From positions 1 through 47,391 of the forward strand of contig JBGAPI010000041.1 of the NCBI GenBank assembly GCA_044221335.1: a stretch of 47,391 nucleotides of DNA. The letters run 5' to 3'. The stretch's first letter is position 1. Each line of letters starts with the position of its first letter. Made by a program: the position numbers and the translations under genes. The notes beneath the pieces were generated by a model. That model worked only from the letters and a program-made list of their open reading frames with translations, did not search any database and had not been told where the DNA came from. Shown here piece after piece: positions 25,248-34,800 of the stretch. The stretch is from JBGAPI01 sp044221335 (lineage in GTDB: Bacteria > Pseudomonadota > Gammaproteobacteria > Xanthomonadales > Ahniellaceae).

Positions 25248-25319
25248 GAGCGGCGGGCATGGGAGGCGCCTCTGCCCGATGGCGAAGCGCCGCAGCGAGG
25301 CCGCTCTCGCAAGGGATGC

Positions 25320-25895
25320 TCACAGCGCCTCCAGCACCCTCGCCGCGCGCTCGGCGACGGTCCCGGCGGGCACGATCACCACGTCCATTCCCCATTCGCG
25401 ATACAGACCTTCGAGCCGCTGGTTGGCAGCAACCGCCTCCTCGACACGCTGCTCGCGCGATTTGCCCCAGCGAACGCGCTGCAACTCCGGCATGACCTCG
25501 AACAGGAACACGCACCGATAGGGCGCGAAGACCGGCAGCCGCAGACCAGACAGCTCAGACTCGCCCGCCCGCTGTGCCACGTAGTCGATCGCGTCGAGCC
25601 AGCCATGGTCGACGAAGTCCCCGTCCGACGCGGACTGCTCGATCGCCCATTGCCGCTCCAGCACGCGCTGCGCGAACGCGACCGGCGTGCAGATTCCGCA
25701 CAGGTGCGCCGGGTCGTCGATCCGCGACCACGGGTCCGTCTCCGGGTGCCCGGACGTCCGCGGCCCGAGCTCCGCGATCACCGCGTTGTGCGCCTCGGCG
25801 TGGCAGCGGACGCCGTGGTGGCGCGCGAGGAACGCGAGCGTGGTGGTCTTGCCGCAGCCGAAGGCGCCGACCGCGGCGTACAGGCGCGGACTCAT
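25320..25895 (-). CDS. P-loop AAA_28/NadR-like ATPase or kinase, last gene of radical SAM operon
   Basis: 191 residues. Walker A is GAFGCGKTT (10-18). The pattern of a short N-terminal P-loop, the central DxFVDHGWLDAIDY segment, CVFLFEVMPELQRVRWGKSREQRVEEA, and the C-terminal DVVIVPAGTVAERAARVL resembles AAA_28 (NadR/Ttd14-like) nucleotide-binding proteins, which include small-molecule kinases. The substrate cannot be predicted. It starts with ATG overlapping the methyltransferase stop (25892-25895), and is the last of four coupled genes. Confidence 0.72.
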   Translation of the reverse strand: MSPRLYAAVGAFGCGKTTTLAFLARHHGVRCHAEAHNAVIAELGPRTSGHPETDPWSRIDDPAHLCGICTPVAFAQRVLERQWAIEQSASDGDFVDHGWLDAIDYVAQRAGESELSGLRLPVFAPYRCVFLFEVMPELQRVRWGKSREQRVEEAVAANQRLEGLYREWGMDVVIVPAGTVAERAARVLEAL

Positions 25896-26896
25896 CGCGG
25901 CGCCAGCCACCAGACGGACGACGGAGCGACACACACCCGCGCGCCGATCTCCATCGCATAGGCGTCGACCGCTGCGATCACGCCGGGATGGCGCGCGGCG
26001 TAGTCGTGGCCGGCGAGTCGACCGCCGTGCTTCACGACCGGCGCCCAGGCGCACAGATCCGCCGCGACCGCCGCCGCGTCGTGCGAGCCGTCGAGAAACA
26101 CCAGATCGATGCTCCGTGGCGCGAAACCGCGAGCGGCGGCGGTCGATTCCGCGCGGCGGAGCTCGATGTCGAGTCCGAGCGCCGCGAGGTTCGCGCGGGC
26201 GGCGCCCTCGACGTCGGCCGCGGCCAGCCGTTCGAGGTAGCGCGCGTCGAACGCATCGGTCGATCCGGCCCAATGATCGATGCCGATGACCTGCGTGCCG
26301 TTGCGGCGAGCCAGCCGCCCGATCCAGGACAGGCTCAGCCCCGACCACGCGCCGACCTCGACGATCGTGCCGCCACGGATCGGCCGGACCAGGTCGCGGT
26401 AGGTCGCGCCTGCGCCATCGGAGAACCAGCCCTCGAGGGCCGGTCGACGTTCGAGCAGTACCACGGCGCGCAGGGCCGCGCGCCTGTCGGCGGGGTTGCG
26501 GAAGAGGTGCTGGCGATCGGCGATCCTCTCGAAGGCCGAGCGCGCATAGACCTGCACCATCGGCTGCACCATGCCCGGCAGCTTCTTGAACGACGACGAG
26601 CGCGCGGGGTCGGCCTCGGCGGCGCGGATCTCTTCCGGCGTGGTGGCGTACAGCACGTCTTCGTGGGCGATCTCTCGACCCTCGATGGCGCCGTCGCGCC
26701 ACGGCTCGCCGCGCGCGTAGCCGCCGCGGGTGGTGCCGAACTCGAGGAGGCGCGGGAGCTCCGACTGCTCGCTGGCGCGCAGCAGCAGATCGTCGTCGAT
26801 GCGGATCGCGGCGAGCTCGTCGAGGAGGTCGGCGAGCAGCAGGAGGGGGCGGCCTTCCTGGAAGGGCAGGCGCAGCGTCTTCACCGACCCCGTCAT
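25892..26896 (-). CDS. Class I SAM methyltransferase of the radical SAM operon
   Basis: 334 residues from ATG at 26896. The N-terminal 165 residues match nothing I recognise. The Rossmann domain starts at about 175, with motif I TIVEVGAWSGLS (177-188), the acidic end of strand 2 in GIDHWAG, and VFLDGSHD as motif IV (Methyltransf_24 pattern). It ends GGRLAGHDYAARHPGV. Acceptor unknown. The start codon lies inside the dispersed repeat at 26891-27034 and overlaps the stop of the radical SAM gene; a second ATG 30 nt upstream is possible. Confidence 0.72.
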   Translation of the reverse strand: MTGSVKTLRLPFQEGRPLLLLADLLDELAAIRIDDDLLLRASEQSELPRLLEFGTTRGGYARGEPWRDGAIEGREIAHEDVLYATTPEEIRAAEADPARSSSFKKLPGMVQPMVQVYARSAFERIADRQHLFRNPADRRAALRAVVLLERRPALEGWFSDGAGATYRDLVRPIRGGTIVEVGAWSGLSLSWIGRLARRNGTQVIGIDHWAGSTDAFDARYLERLAAADVEGAARANLAALGLDIELRRAESTAAARGFAPRSIDLVFLDGSHDAAAVAADLCAWAPVVKHGGRLAGHDYAARHPGVIAAVDAYAMEIGARVCVAPSSVWWLAPR

Positions 26897-27034
26897 CGCG
26901 AGGAGGGCGCAGCCCGACGAAGCCATCCGGCGCCTGGCGCGTCGCCGGAAAGGGTCGATGCGCCCGCCATGACCGATGGCGAGGGAAGATGGCGGTCGCC
27001 GTCACTGGGTTGCTTCGCTGCGCTCGCAATGACG
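26891..27034. repeat. Dispersed CGTCATTGCGAG-type inverted-repeat element, diverged copy
   Basis: It begins CGTCATCGCGAGG and ends CTCGCAATGACG, the same termini as the element at 39902-40013. This copy encodes the last approx. 45 residues and stop of the radical SAM protein, and the start of the methyltransferase. The tail translates as PVIASAAKQ and onward, the usual translation of such repeats, and is not part of a radical SAM fold. Confidence 0.75.
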
Positions 27035-28104
27035 GGCCCTGGCGCATCGGACGGAGCGTGATTCGGCCCGAGCACCCCATCCCAGGGCTGCCAGGTCGAG
27101 CACAGCATCGCATTCGGGTGGAAGATCAGCTCGTGGATCAGCCCGGGTTCCGCCCGCTTCACCGCCTCGAGCTGCGCGAGGTCGGCCTCCTCGAACACCA
27201 CGTCGATCTCGCCGTAGCGGAACACCTCGACGTAGTAGTAGTAGCCGACGATCTGGCGTTCGAACGCGAAGCGCGAATCGGCCGACAGCGCGTCGAGCAG
27301 CGGTTCCAGCCGGGTGCGGAAGCGCTCCGAGTACTTCACCACGTGATTGTCGACGACGGTGGCGGGGTCGATCTTCATGAGCTGCCGGAAGATCACGTTG
27401 TCGACGCCGAGCGCGCGCGCGAACTCGAGGTAGGCGACGATGCCGTCGACCGAATCGACCCGACCTTCGAGCAGCACGCAGGACAGCCGCACCCGGGTGC
27501 CGCCCTCGCGGGCCCGGGCGACGACCGCGCGCAGCTGCTCGACCGTCGGGCCGTCCTTCAGCACCATCAGCCGCGCATTCTCCTGGCTGTCCCAGTGCGC
27601 CCGCGAGACGTTGAGATGCCGCACGCCGTGGGCGACGACGTGGTCGATCAGGGCCGCGCCATCGTGCACGTCGAGCAGGCCGGAGCCGTTGCTGGTGACC
27701 GTGAGCTTGCGCGCGTCGAGCCGGCGCGCCGTGGCGAGGATCCGCGGCAGGCGCGCGTCCTTGCTCGGCTCGCCGCCGGTGATCGACACCGACGGGTCGA
27801 GCGGCCGCAGCGCCGTCAGCGCGGCTTCCAGATTCGCGAAGTAGACCGCGTCGTCGGATTCGACCACGCGCTGCACGTCGAGCGCGCGGCCACGCGAGGC
27901 CGGGCGCAGCTCCTCCACGCAGAAGTGGCATTTCGCGTTGCAGGCCTGGCGGCTGTAGACCGAGAAGTTGGCATTGGCATAGATCTGCCGTTCGCTGCCC
28001 CACAGGTCGACCGCGACCACGCGACCCGCGGTGCTGTTGCCGGCAAGATCGAAGGCGCGGCTCTTGGCGCGGCGCCAGTCGTCGCGGAAGGGCCTTGCGC
28101 TCAC
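26893..28104 (-). CDS. Radical SAM protein 1 of a four-gene operon
   Basis: 403 residues from ATG at 28104. The [4Fe-4S] motif is CNAKCHFC (55-62) and SITGGEPSKD holds the GGEP motif (110-113), so SAM binding and radical chemistry are expected. There is no recognisable SPASM domain. Distinct segments include a Tyr-rich QIVGYYYYVEVFRYGEIDVVF and a C-terminal WQPWDG. The last approx. 45 residues are translated repeat and probably not functional. The start overlaps the stop of radical SAM 2 by 4 bp. Substrate unknown. Confidence 0.8.
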   Translation of the reverse strand: MSARPFRDDWRRAKSRAFDLAGNSTAGRVVAVDLWGSERQIYANANFSVYSRQACNAKCHFCVEELRPASRGRALDVQRVVESDDAVYFANLEAALTALRPLDPSVSITGGEPSKDARLPRILATARRLDARKLTVTSNGSGLLDVHDGAALIDHVVAHGVRHLNVSRAHWDSQENARLMVLKDGPTVEQLRAVVARAREGGTRVRLSCVLLEGRVDSVDGIVAYLEFARALGVDNVIFRQLMKIDPATVVDNHVVKYSERFRTRLEPLLDALSADSRFAFERQIVGYYYYVEVFRYGEIDVVFEEADLAQLEAVKRAEPGLIHELIFHPNAMLCSTWQPWDGVLGPNHAPSDAPGPVIASAAKQPSDGDRHLPSPSVMAGASTLSGDAPGAGWLRRAAPSSR

Positions 28105-28850
28105 CGCAGACCCCGCATGCCCTCCGAACGGGCCGTCAAGTCGACTCCGTGGTGGCTGCCGTCGGGGTTGAGCAGATCGAAATTCGCTCCGACGATGAAG
28201 GGCAGGTCCCAGTCCTTGCGCTTCGCCGCGTAGCCGTAGCGCTGCAGGTGGAACACGTTGGCGCGGCCGATGAGGCCGGCGGCGCGCACCCGCTCGACCA
28301 CCCAGGCGTCGTCGTCGGCGGCACCCCGACGCAGCCGGACGTTGAGCACCAGCTCGAGGTCACCGCCGCGCACCGAGATCAGCCGCTGCAGGCGCTGCGC
28401 GAGGTCGAGCAGTCCCTCGTCGCGTTCGAGCAGGTGGTGGTTGATCGACAGCTTGATCGTTCCCGGAGCGCCGAAGCGATCGAGCCAGGCCGCGATCCCG
28501 GCATCGTCGCGCGGCAGCACCACGCCGTTGCTCACCACCACGACGCGCGTGCAGTTCGGCGTCGCGCGGCCGAGCTCGACCATCTCCCAGAACAGCGGAT
28601 GCACGGTCGGCTCGCCGCCCTCCAGCTGCAGTTCGAATGCCCCGTCGGTCGGGAATGCGTCGCGCAACGCCGCAAGACCCAGGTAGACCGAGCCCTTCGG
28701 CGAAGAACAGGTGCTGCACCAGGGGCAGGCGCGGTTGCAGTGGTTGGTGAGCGCGACGTAGAGGCGGAAGGGGCGCTCCGGCGTCGGCCGGTCGTGCGGC
28801 AGCGCGCCGGTGAGCGTGGTGTTCTGGGCCTGGACGACGGGGCTCGGCAT
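28101..28850 (-). CDS. Radical SAM protein 2, first gene of the operon
   Basis: 249 residues from ATG at 28850 (MPSPVVQAQ). The cluster motif is CNRACPWC (38-45) with a further Cys at 48, and LEGGEP (77-82) follows. The protein is short for the family and ends soon after the barrel strands, without an auxiliary-cluster domain. The start was chosen because TACAAT stands 7 nt before it; ATG at 28859 overlaps that box. It leads the four coupled genes radSAM2-radSAM1-methyltransferase-P-loop protein. Confidence 0.8.
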   Translation of the reverse strand: MPSPVVQAQNTTLTGALPHDRPTPERPFRLYVALTNHCNRACPWCSTCSSPKGSVYLGLAALRDAFPTDGAFELQLEGGEPTVHPLFWEMVELGRATPNCTRVVVVSNGVVLPRDDAGIAAWLDRFGAPGTIKLSINHHLLERDEGLLDLAQRLQRLISVRGGDLELVLNVRLRRGAADDDAWVVERVRAAGLIGRANVFHLQRYGYAAKRKDWDLPFIVGANFDLLNPDGSHHGVDLTARSEGMRGLR

Positions 28851-28857
28851 GCGCCGC

Positions 28858-28863
28858 ATTGTA
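28858..28863 (-). promoter_or_regulatory. -10-like box TACAAT before the radical SAM operon
   Basis: TACAAT (5 of 6) on the minus strand ends 7 nt before the chosen ATG of radical SAM 2, in the 64-bp gap to the upstream SulP gene. It suggests the operon has its own promoter and a leaderless transcript. Confidence 0.45.
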
Positions 28864-28914
28864 GGTCCGGCGGACGCTCCGCCCACAGGGGCGCTGCCGG
28901 CCGCGCTCACCGGA

Positions 28915-30543
28915 TCATGCGCGGATCGCCTCCACCAGCGTGTCGAAATAGCTCCCCGCGAATCCGTTCTTCAGGATCCCGCTGCGCTTCAGCTTCTTCA
29001 GCACGTTCCTGCGCGCCTCGCACAGCACCACCCGCACGCCGCGCTGGCGCAGCTTGCCGGCCACCTCGTCCAGCGTCTGCATCCCGGTGATGTCGACGAA
29101 GGGCACGTTGCGCAGCCGGATGATCAGCACGCGCGGGTCGGTGTGGGTGGACAGCAGCGCGCGCTCGACGTTCTCGACCGCACCGAAGAACATCGGGCCG
29201 GCGATCTCGTAGACCAGCACGTCGGGCGGCAGGTGCTCGATGCCGGCGTCGGCGAGTTCGCGGGCGAGCTCGGCGCGATCGACCGGCTGGGTGTCGACCG
29301 ACTCCGACATCCGCCGGATGAAGTGCAGCACCGCCAGGATCACGCCGACGTTGACCGCGACGACGAGGTCGACGAACACGGTGAGCAGGAAGGTGATCGC
29401 CAGGATCGCGCGGTCGGCATTCGGCGCGGTGCGCAGCAGGTGGATGAAGTGCTTCGCCTCGCTCATGTTCCAGGCGACGACGAACAGGATCGCCGACAGC
29501 GCGGCCAGCGGCACCCGCGCGGCCAGCGGGGCCAGGAACAGCAGCACCGCGACCAGGGTCAACGCATGGGTGATGCCGGCCAGCGGGCTGGTCGCGCCGT
29601 TGCGGATGTTGGTGGCGGTGCGCGCGATCGCGCCGGTGGCCGCGAAGCCGCCGAACAACGGCGCGACGATGTTGGCGATGCCCTGACCGACCAGCTCCTG
29701 GTTGGAGTCGTGGCGGGTGCCGGCCATGCCGTCCGCGACCACGGCGGACAGCAGCGACTCGATGGCGCCGAGCATCGCGATGGTGAAGGCCGGGCCGACC
29801 AGCGTCAGCAGCTCCGACAGGTTCAGCGCCGGGATCGTCGGCGTCGGCAGCCCGGAGGGCAGCCCGCCGAACGCGCTGCCCAGGGTGGCGACACCGGGCA
29901 GGTCGAACAGCGCCTGCACGACGGTGGCGACCACCATCGCCACCAGCGGACCGGGAACCTTGGCAAGGCCCGGGATTCGCGGCGCCGCCAGCACCAGCAG
30001 CAGGCTCATCAGCGCCAGGCCGACGGTCGGCAGGTGCGCCCGCGGCAGCACCTGGAGCAGGTGGAAGAGCTTGTCGTGGAAGTGTTCGCCGCCGACCGCG
30101 GGCAGGCCGAGGAAATCGCGCCACTGGCCGACGAAGATGATCACGCCGATTCCGGCCGTGAAGCCGACGATCACCGGTGTCGGGATGAACTTGATCACGC
30201 CGCCCATCCGCGCGAGCCCCATCAGCAGCAGCATCACGCCCGCCATCAGGGTGGCAAGTTGCAGCCCGGCGATGCCGTATTTCGCGGTGATGCCGGACAG
30301 GATGGCGACGAAGGCACCGGTCGGACCGGCGATCTGCAGTCGGCTGCCGCCGAGGATCGAGACCAGGCCGCCGCCGAGGATCGCGGTGTACAGGCCCTGC
30401 TCGGGACGCGCGCCGGAGGCGATCGCGAAGGCCATCGCCAGCGGCAGTGCGACCACGCCGACGATCACGCCGGCGACGATGTTGTTGAGCCACTGCGAGC
30501 GCTGCAGCAGCCCGGCGCGGTGCGCTTCCAGCAAGGCGATCAT
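28915..30543 (-). CDS. SulP family anion transporter with STAS domain
   Basis: 542 residues. About 10-12 membrane segments cover residues 15-420, with the SulP motif GLYTAILGGGLVSILGGSRLQIAGPTGAF near the start. The C-terminal STAS domain (about 435-540) includes VLIIRLRNVPFVDITGMQTL. Members carry sulfate, bicarbonate or dicarboxylates (DauA). The specificity here is not determinable. Gene order does not point to a sulfate assimilation role. Confidence 0.9.
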   Translation of the reverse strand: MIALLEAHRAGLLQRSQWLNNIVAGVIVGVVALPLAMAFAIASGARPEQGLYTAILGGGLVSILGGSRLQIAGPTGAFVAILSGITAKYGIAGLQLATLMAGVMLLLMGLARMGGVIKFIPTPVIVGFTAGIGVIIFVGQWRDFLGLPAVGGEHFHDKLFHLLQVLPRAHLPTVGLALMSLLLVLAAPRIPGLAKVPGPLVAMVVATVVQALFDLPGVATLGSAFGGLPSGLPTPTIPALNLSELLTLVGPAFTIAMLGAIESLLSAVVADGMAGTRHDSNQELVGQGIANIVAPLFGGFAATGAIARTATNIRNGATSPLAGITHALTLVAVLLFLAPLAARVPLAALSAILFVVAWNMSEAKHFIHLLRTAPNADRAILAITFLLTVFVDLVVAVNVGVILAVLHFIRRMSESVDTQPVDRAELARELADAGIEHLPPDVLVYEIAGPMFFGAVENVERALLSTHTDPRVLIIRLRNVPFVDITGMQTLDEVAGKLRQRGVRVVLCEARRNVLKKLKRSGILKNGFAGSYFDTLVEAIRA

Positions 30544-30564
30544 CGGCAGCTCCTATTCAGCCTG

Positions 30565-31395
30565 TCAGGGTCCCACCTGCCATCGAGCGAGCGCGGCAGC
30601 GACCCGCTGGAACGAGGCCTTCACCTGGTGCCAGCCGCCGAGGCTCAGCTGCGCCGGGCGGAAGTCGGCGCGCGCCGGGTCAGGCTGTAGCAGATCGCCG
30701 GCGTAGGCGAACGCGACACGGTTGGCATCCAACGGCTCGTCGACCACGAGCACGGCCCCGCCGAAGCTCCGGTGCAGGCGCTCGACATGGTCCTCGACAT
30801 CCGGGCAGTAGAGATTGGCGACCAGCACGCCGCCATCGCCGAGGGCCGCGCGGCAGTCGTCGTACCAGTCCTGCGAAGCCAGTCGAGGAGGGATGCCGGC
30901 GGCGTCATAGGCATCGAGCAGCAGCACGTCGTAGCCGCCGCGATCACTGGCGACGAAGTCGGCGCCGTCCGCGACCAGGACCCGAAAACGCGGATCGTCG
31001 TCCGGCACATGGAACTGCTGGCGCATCGACACCACCCGCGGGTCGACCTCGACCGCGTCGATGCGAGCCTCGGGCAGTTCGCGGTAGCAGAACTTCGCCA
31101 GCGATCCGCCGCCGAGGCCGATCATGCCGATCCGTCGCGGCCGGCTCACGAAGAGCAGGAAGGCCATCATCGTCTTGGTGTAGTCGACGACCAGCGCCGC
31201 CGGATCGCGCTTGCTCATCTGGCTTTGCAGCGCGTCCGGCGTGAAGTGCAGGGTCCGATGCAGTCGGGTGTCGCGCTGATAGGGCACGGGCGTCGGGCCG
31301 ATCGCCGCCGGGCGCTCCCGCTGCGACGCGTCGTGACGACCGGCGCGCATGCGCCACGGCGGTGGCGGCAGCCCGGACTGGTATTGTTCCGTCAT
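30565..31395 (-). CDS. Spermidine-synthase-like protein
   Basis: 276 residues. The Rossmann core of polyamine aminopropyltransferases is visible: IGMIGLGGGSLAKFCYRELPEARIDAVEVDP and, further on, DVLLLDAYDA. The canonical catalytic Asp region is partly preserved, but the N-terminal beta domain is short and divergent, so it may not make spermidine. Proteins of this type are common in Xanthomonadales as stand-alone genes. The start is ATG at 31395. It is divergent from a XRE regulator with a symmetric site between them. Confidence 0.75.
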   Translation of the reverse strand: MTEQYQSGLPPPPWRMRAGRHDASQRERPAAIGPTPVPYQRDTRLHRTLHFTPDALQSQMSKRDPAALVVDYTKTMMAFLLFVSRPRRIGMIGLGGGSLAKFCYRELPEARIDAVEVDPRVVSMRQQFHVPDDDPRFRVLVADGADFVASDRGGYDVLLLDAYDAAGIPPRLASQDWYDDCRAALGDGGVLVANLYCPDVEDHVERLHRSFGGAVLVVDEPLDANRVAFAYAGDLLQPDPARADFRPAQLSLGGWHQVKASFQRVAAALARWQVGP

Positions 31396-31404
31396 TCGCC
31401 GGAT

Positions 31405-31445
31405 GGTATAGAAAACATCACTATTGATGTATGAACAATCACTAT
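31405..31445. promoter_or_regulatory. Palindrome and phased direct repeat in XRE/spermidine-synthase-like divergent region
   Basis: ACATCA CTAT TGATGT (31415-31430) is a perfect 6-bp inverted repeat. ATCACTAT within it (31417-31424) is repeated exactly at 31438-31445, 21 bp further, i.e. two helix turns. TATACC (minus strand, 31405-31410) lies 9 nt before the minus-strand gene and may be its -10 box. The stretch is A/T-rich amid GC-rich sequence. It is a good operator candidate for the adjacent XRE protein. Confidence 0.5.
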
Positions 31446-31548
31446 CAAGGCTTCACATATCACCCGCGCAGATCGCTGCGGCCTCCCGCCCTGGATCGCC
31501 CGCAGCCATCCTCCGGGCCCACCCCCCGCGCCGTTGTGGAGTGACCCC

Positions 31549-31809
31549 ATGATCACTGCAGCCCAGCTGCGCGCTGCCCGCGCGTTGGCGGGAATGGACC
31601 AGAAGGACCTCGCGGAGAAGTCCGGGGTGTCGCTTCCGACCATCCAGCGGATGGAGGCCAGCGTCGGCAACGTACGCGGCGTGGTCGACACCCTGACCAA
31701 GATCATCGCGGCGCTGGATGCCGCCGGCATCGAGCTGATCGGCGACAATGCCGTATCGAGCGGCGGCGGCCGCGGAGTGCGCTTCAAATCGCCGCCAGCG
31801 GAGACCTGA
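31549..31809 (+). CDS. Small XRE-family helix-turn-helix regulator
   Basis: 86 residues from ATG at 31549 (MITAAQLRAARALAGMDQ). The helix-turn-helix occupies about residues 4-45 (KDLAEKSGVSLPTIQRMEAS), and a second short segment TLTKIIAALDAAGIELIG follows. This architecture is a common small single-domain transcription factor. It may regulate its divergent neighbour and itself through the palindrome at 31415-31430. Not an antitoxin in any visible pair, since no toxin gene adjoins it. Confidence 0.88.
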   Translation: MITAAQLRAARALAGMDQKDLAEKSGVSLPTIQRMEASVGNVRGVVDTLTKIIAALDAAGIELIGDNAVSSGGGRGVRFKSPPAET

Positions 31810-31872
31810 AGCCGCGGAGTTTCGCCCGCGCCTGCGCTTGACGAGGACGGGCAGGGTCCGCCCTGCGCCCCC

Positions 31873-34800
31873 TCAGCGCGGACAGCTGCCCAGCCGAACG
31901 AGGTCGTCGCCACCCTGGAGTCCGCCGTAGTCGAGCGCGGTCGCCGTGTCGAAGAAGGTCCATTCGATCCGGGCGTGGGTGCAGTCGACGACACGGAAAT
32001 CGTAGCGACCGACCGCGCGCGTATTGATCGCCGCACGCGTACCGAACTGCCCGCCCAGGGACTCGTAGAGGGTGCCGTGAAAATTCCCGTCGGACGGGAA
32101 GGTGTCGTCCTGCAGGCTGAACCAGTGGCGGCGCTGCTCGCGCGCCAGCGCCGATCCCGCCGGAGCGTAGGTGAACCACGCGCCGAACAGGAACGGATTC
32201 GGAGCACGGCTCGCGAAGATCTGCAGGCCCTGGCCGGAATGGGCCGGCGGATACCAGGTCCCCGACAGCGCGCCCTCGTAGGCCTGGGCGGCACTGCCGT
32301 CCGCCGGCGTGCAATCTGCCGGCGTCGGCCCGAGCCGCTCCAGGGCGTACAGGCCGGCGGACGGGAGGTCGGCGCCGGCCGCGGCATCGAACTGCCAGCG
32401 CAGGCTTCCGCGCCTGCAGGAGCTGAACTCGATCACGGCCATGCCGACCTGCTGCGCCTGGGTCGAGGGTGCCGCCGCGAAGTTGCCGTCGCTATTGCGA
32501 TAGATCGGCAGGCTCAGCCGGCTCGCGCCCTCCGGCACCTGGGCCTGCAGCGAGAACCAGCGCTGCTGGCGCCCGTGATTCTCCTCGGTCGTGGAATAGA
32601 CGAACCACGCGCCGAACAGCGTGTGGGAATCGCTGAAATAGTCGAGCGTCAGCCCCTGGCCCGGCAGGTTCGGCGGATACCAGGCACCGCCGATGCCGGA
32701 CTGATCCAGCCTCACCGGCGGCGCCGGATCGAGCAGATGGTCGAGGGCGATCACCGCGACCGTGGAATCGAATCCGCTGGGGTCCTGCACCACGCCACGC
32801 AGCACGCCGTCGTCGCCGACCTTCCAGCGGCAGTAGCAACCCGGCGTCGTCGTCAGGACTTCGGTGCGCAACACCGCGTGGTCGGACGGGCGCAGCGTGC
32901 GCAGCAGCGTCTGGCTCTCCTGGCTGCTCACCACCACCAGCAGCAGGTCGCGATACGGCAACACGCTGATGGACGCGAAGCCGAGCGGCGCCGGGATCGG
33001 GAAGCGGTCGATCTCGTCGCCGGCGGTCTGCTGGGCCGACAGGCGGAAGACTGCGACCTCGGCCACCCGCGCGTCGACCGGCTGACGCAGCGCCGCATAG
33101 GCGGTGCCGGACGCGTCGACGGCGAACTGGGAGTCGATGGCAATCGAGAAGGAGGCGTCCCGGGTCGCGACCTGCCGGCCGATCTCGTCGCGCAGTTCCA
33201 ACCGCGAAGGATTGCTGCCCGACAACAGCGTCTGCCCGCCCGGCCCGATGGCTCGTGGCGTCAGCGTCGTGGCGGTCGGCAAGGTCCAGCGGTCGCGGCC
33301 GTCGGGTCCGAACACGTGCAGCCCATCGACGGCGATGTAGGAACCGAAGCCGGTCGGGCCGACCGGTCCCAACCCGAGGGAGCCCGCACCGGACAACGCG
33401 GTCGGAGTCTGCGAGCCCAGATCGACCCGGTAGACGGCATTGTTCCCGCTTCCCGGGGCCGGCGCATACGTCCCGTAGCTGATGAGGTGACTCGCGTCGA
33501 CCGCGTAGCTCGGGTAGAGCGCCGTGAGCGGCAGGGGCTGCGACCAGAGCGATTCGCCGCTGCTCCGCGCGAGCGGCCGGGTGCCGCCGCAGGCCGTCTG
33601 CAGCCACACCGGTCCCTGCTCGTGGGCCTGGAGACGGCCGTTGTTCGATTCGATCGAGACGCTCGGGCAGCGCTCCTCGGTTCGCCGCCACGAGACGCTG
33701 CCCGCAGGATCGATGGCGGCGTAGGCGTGATCGCTTCCGTAGTCGGAGCCGGAGAGCTCGAAGACCTCGCCGCTGGAGGTCAGGCTGGTGTCCCAGAGCC
33801 GACTCGAATCGATCGGAACGGCATGCAGATCGACCAGCGTGCGCATTCCGCCCTGCGGGTCGATGGCGAGCACGGTCGATGCGGCCCCCGGAACCACGAC
33901 GCTGCCATCAACGGCGTAGGTCGGCTGGTAGTCGAAATCGAAGCCGAGGGACGACGAGCCGATCCGGAAGCGGCGCGTTCCCAGCGCATCGAAGGACTCC
34001 AGCTGCGCGCTGCCGGGCACCGCCGCGTTCTCGAACACCTGCACGCCGGCGAGCGGGTGGCGACCGAGTGTCGTGGCGCAGTTCTCCAGCGGCCGCTCCC
34101 ACAGCAGCTGGCCGCCGATGTCGCGTTCCTGCAGGGCACAGGCGTACTGGGAGCTTGCGTTCGACCGCCGGGCGACCACGACGTCGAATCCGCCGCTCGG
34201 CGTGGGCAGCAGCGCGGACGCATCGGCCACGCCGTCCAGCTGCTGGCTCCAGATTTCGACGCCGTCGGCGTCGACCCGGCGCAGATGCACGGCGTCCGTG
34301 GCGAACAGGACCAGGGTGCTCAGCACCAGCTGGCCGTCGCTCATCACCACCATCGACAAGGGCGCTTCGTTGGCCGCGGTCGACCAGATCTTCGCCTGCG
34401 CGCCGCTCGCGTCGACCCGGTAGAGCGCCCCGGGCTTGTGGAACAGGAACGAGTTCGGACCGAAGACGAACGCCCGCTGGCGAACCCGGTCCACTGCCAT
34501 GGCATCCATGGCAGTGAGTTCGGTGCTCTCGATCCGCACCGAAAGCTGCGGCGCGCCGATTGCGCTGAAGCGCGCGACCTGCATCGCGCGGTCGGGATTC
34601 GGCGTCGCACCGGCCCCCCAGTAGGAGCCGCTGGCGTCGATGCCGATCGGGCGGTAGTCCGAGGTCAGCGTCCCCAGCGGCGCGCTCCAGGCGCGACTGC
34701 CGTCGTAGCGATAGGCCTCCAGCCGTCCGCTGCCGTAGCCGAGTGCGAGCACCCGGAGCAGGCCATCGGGGCCATTGCCGACCAGTTGAGTGCGGCGCTC

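Noticed and set aside
31549..31809. Antitoxin of a toxin-antitoxin pair
   Set aside because: No small toxin-like gene adjoins it; the neighbour is a spermidine-synthase-like gene on the other strand.
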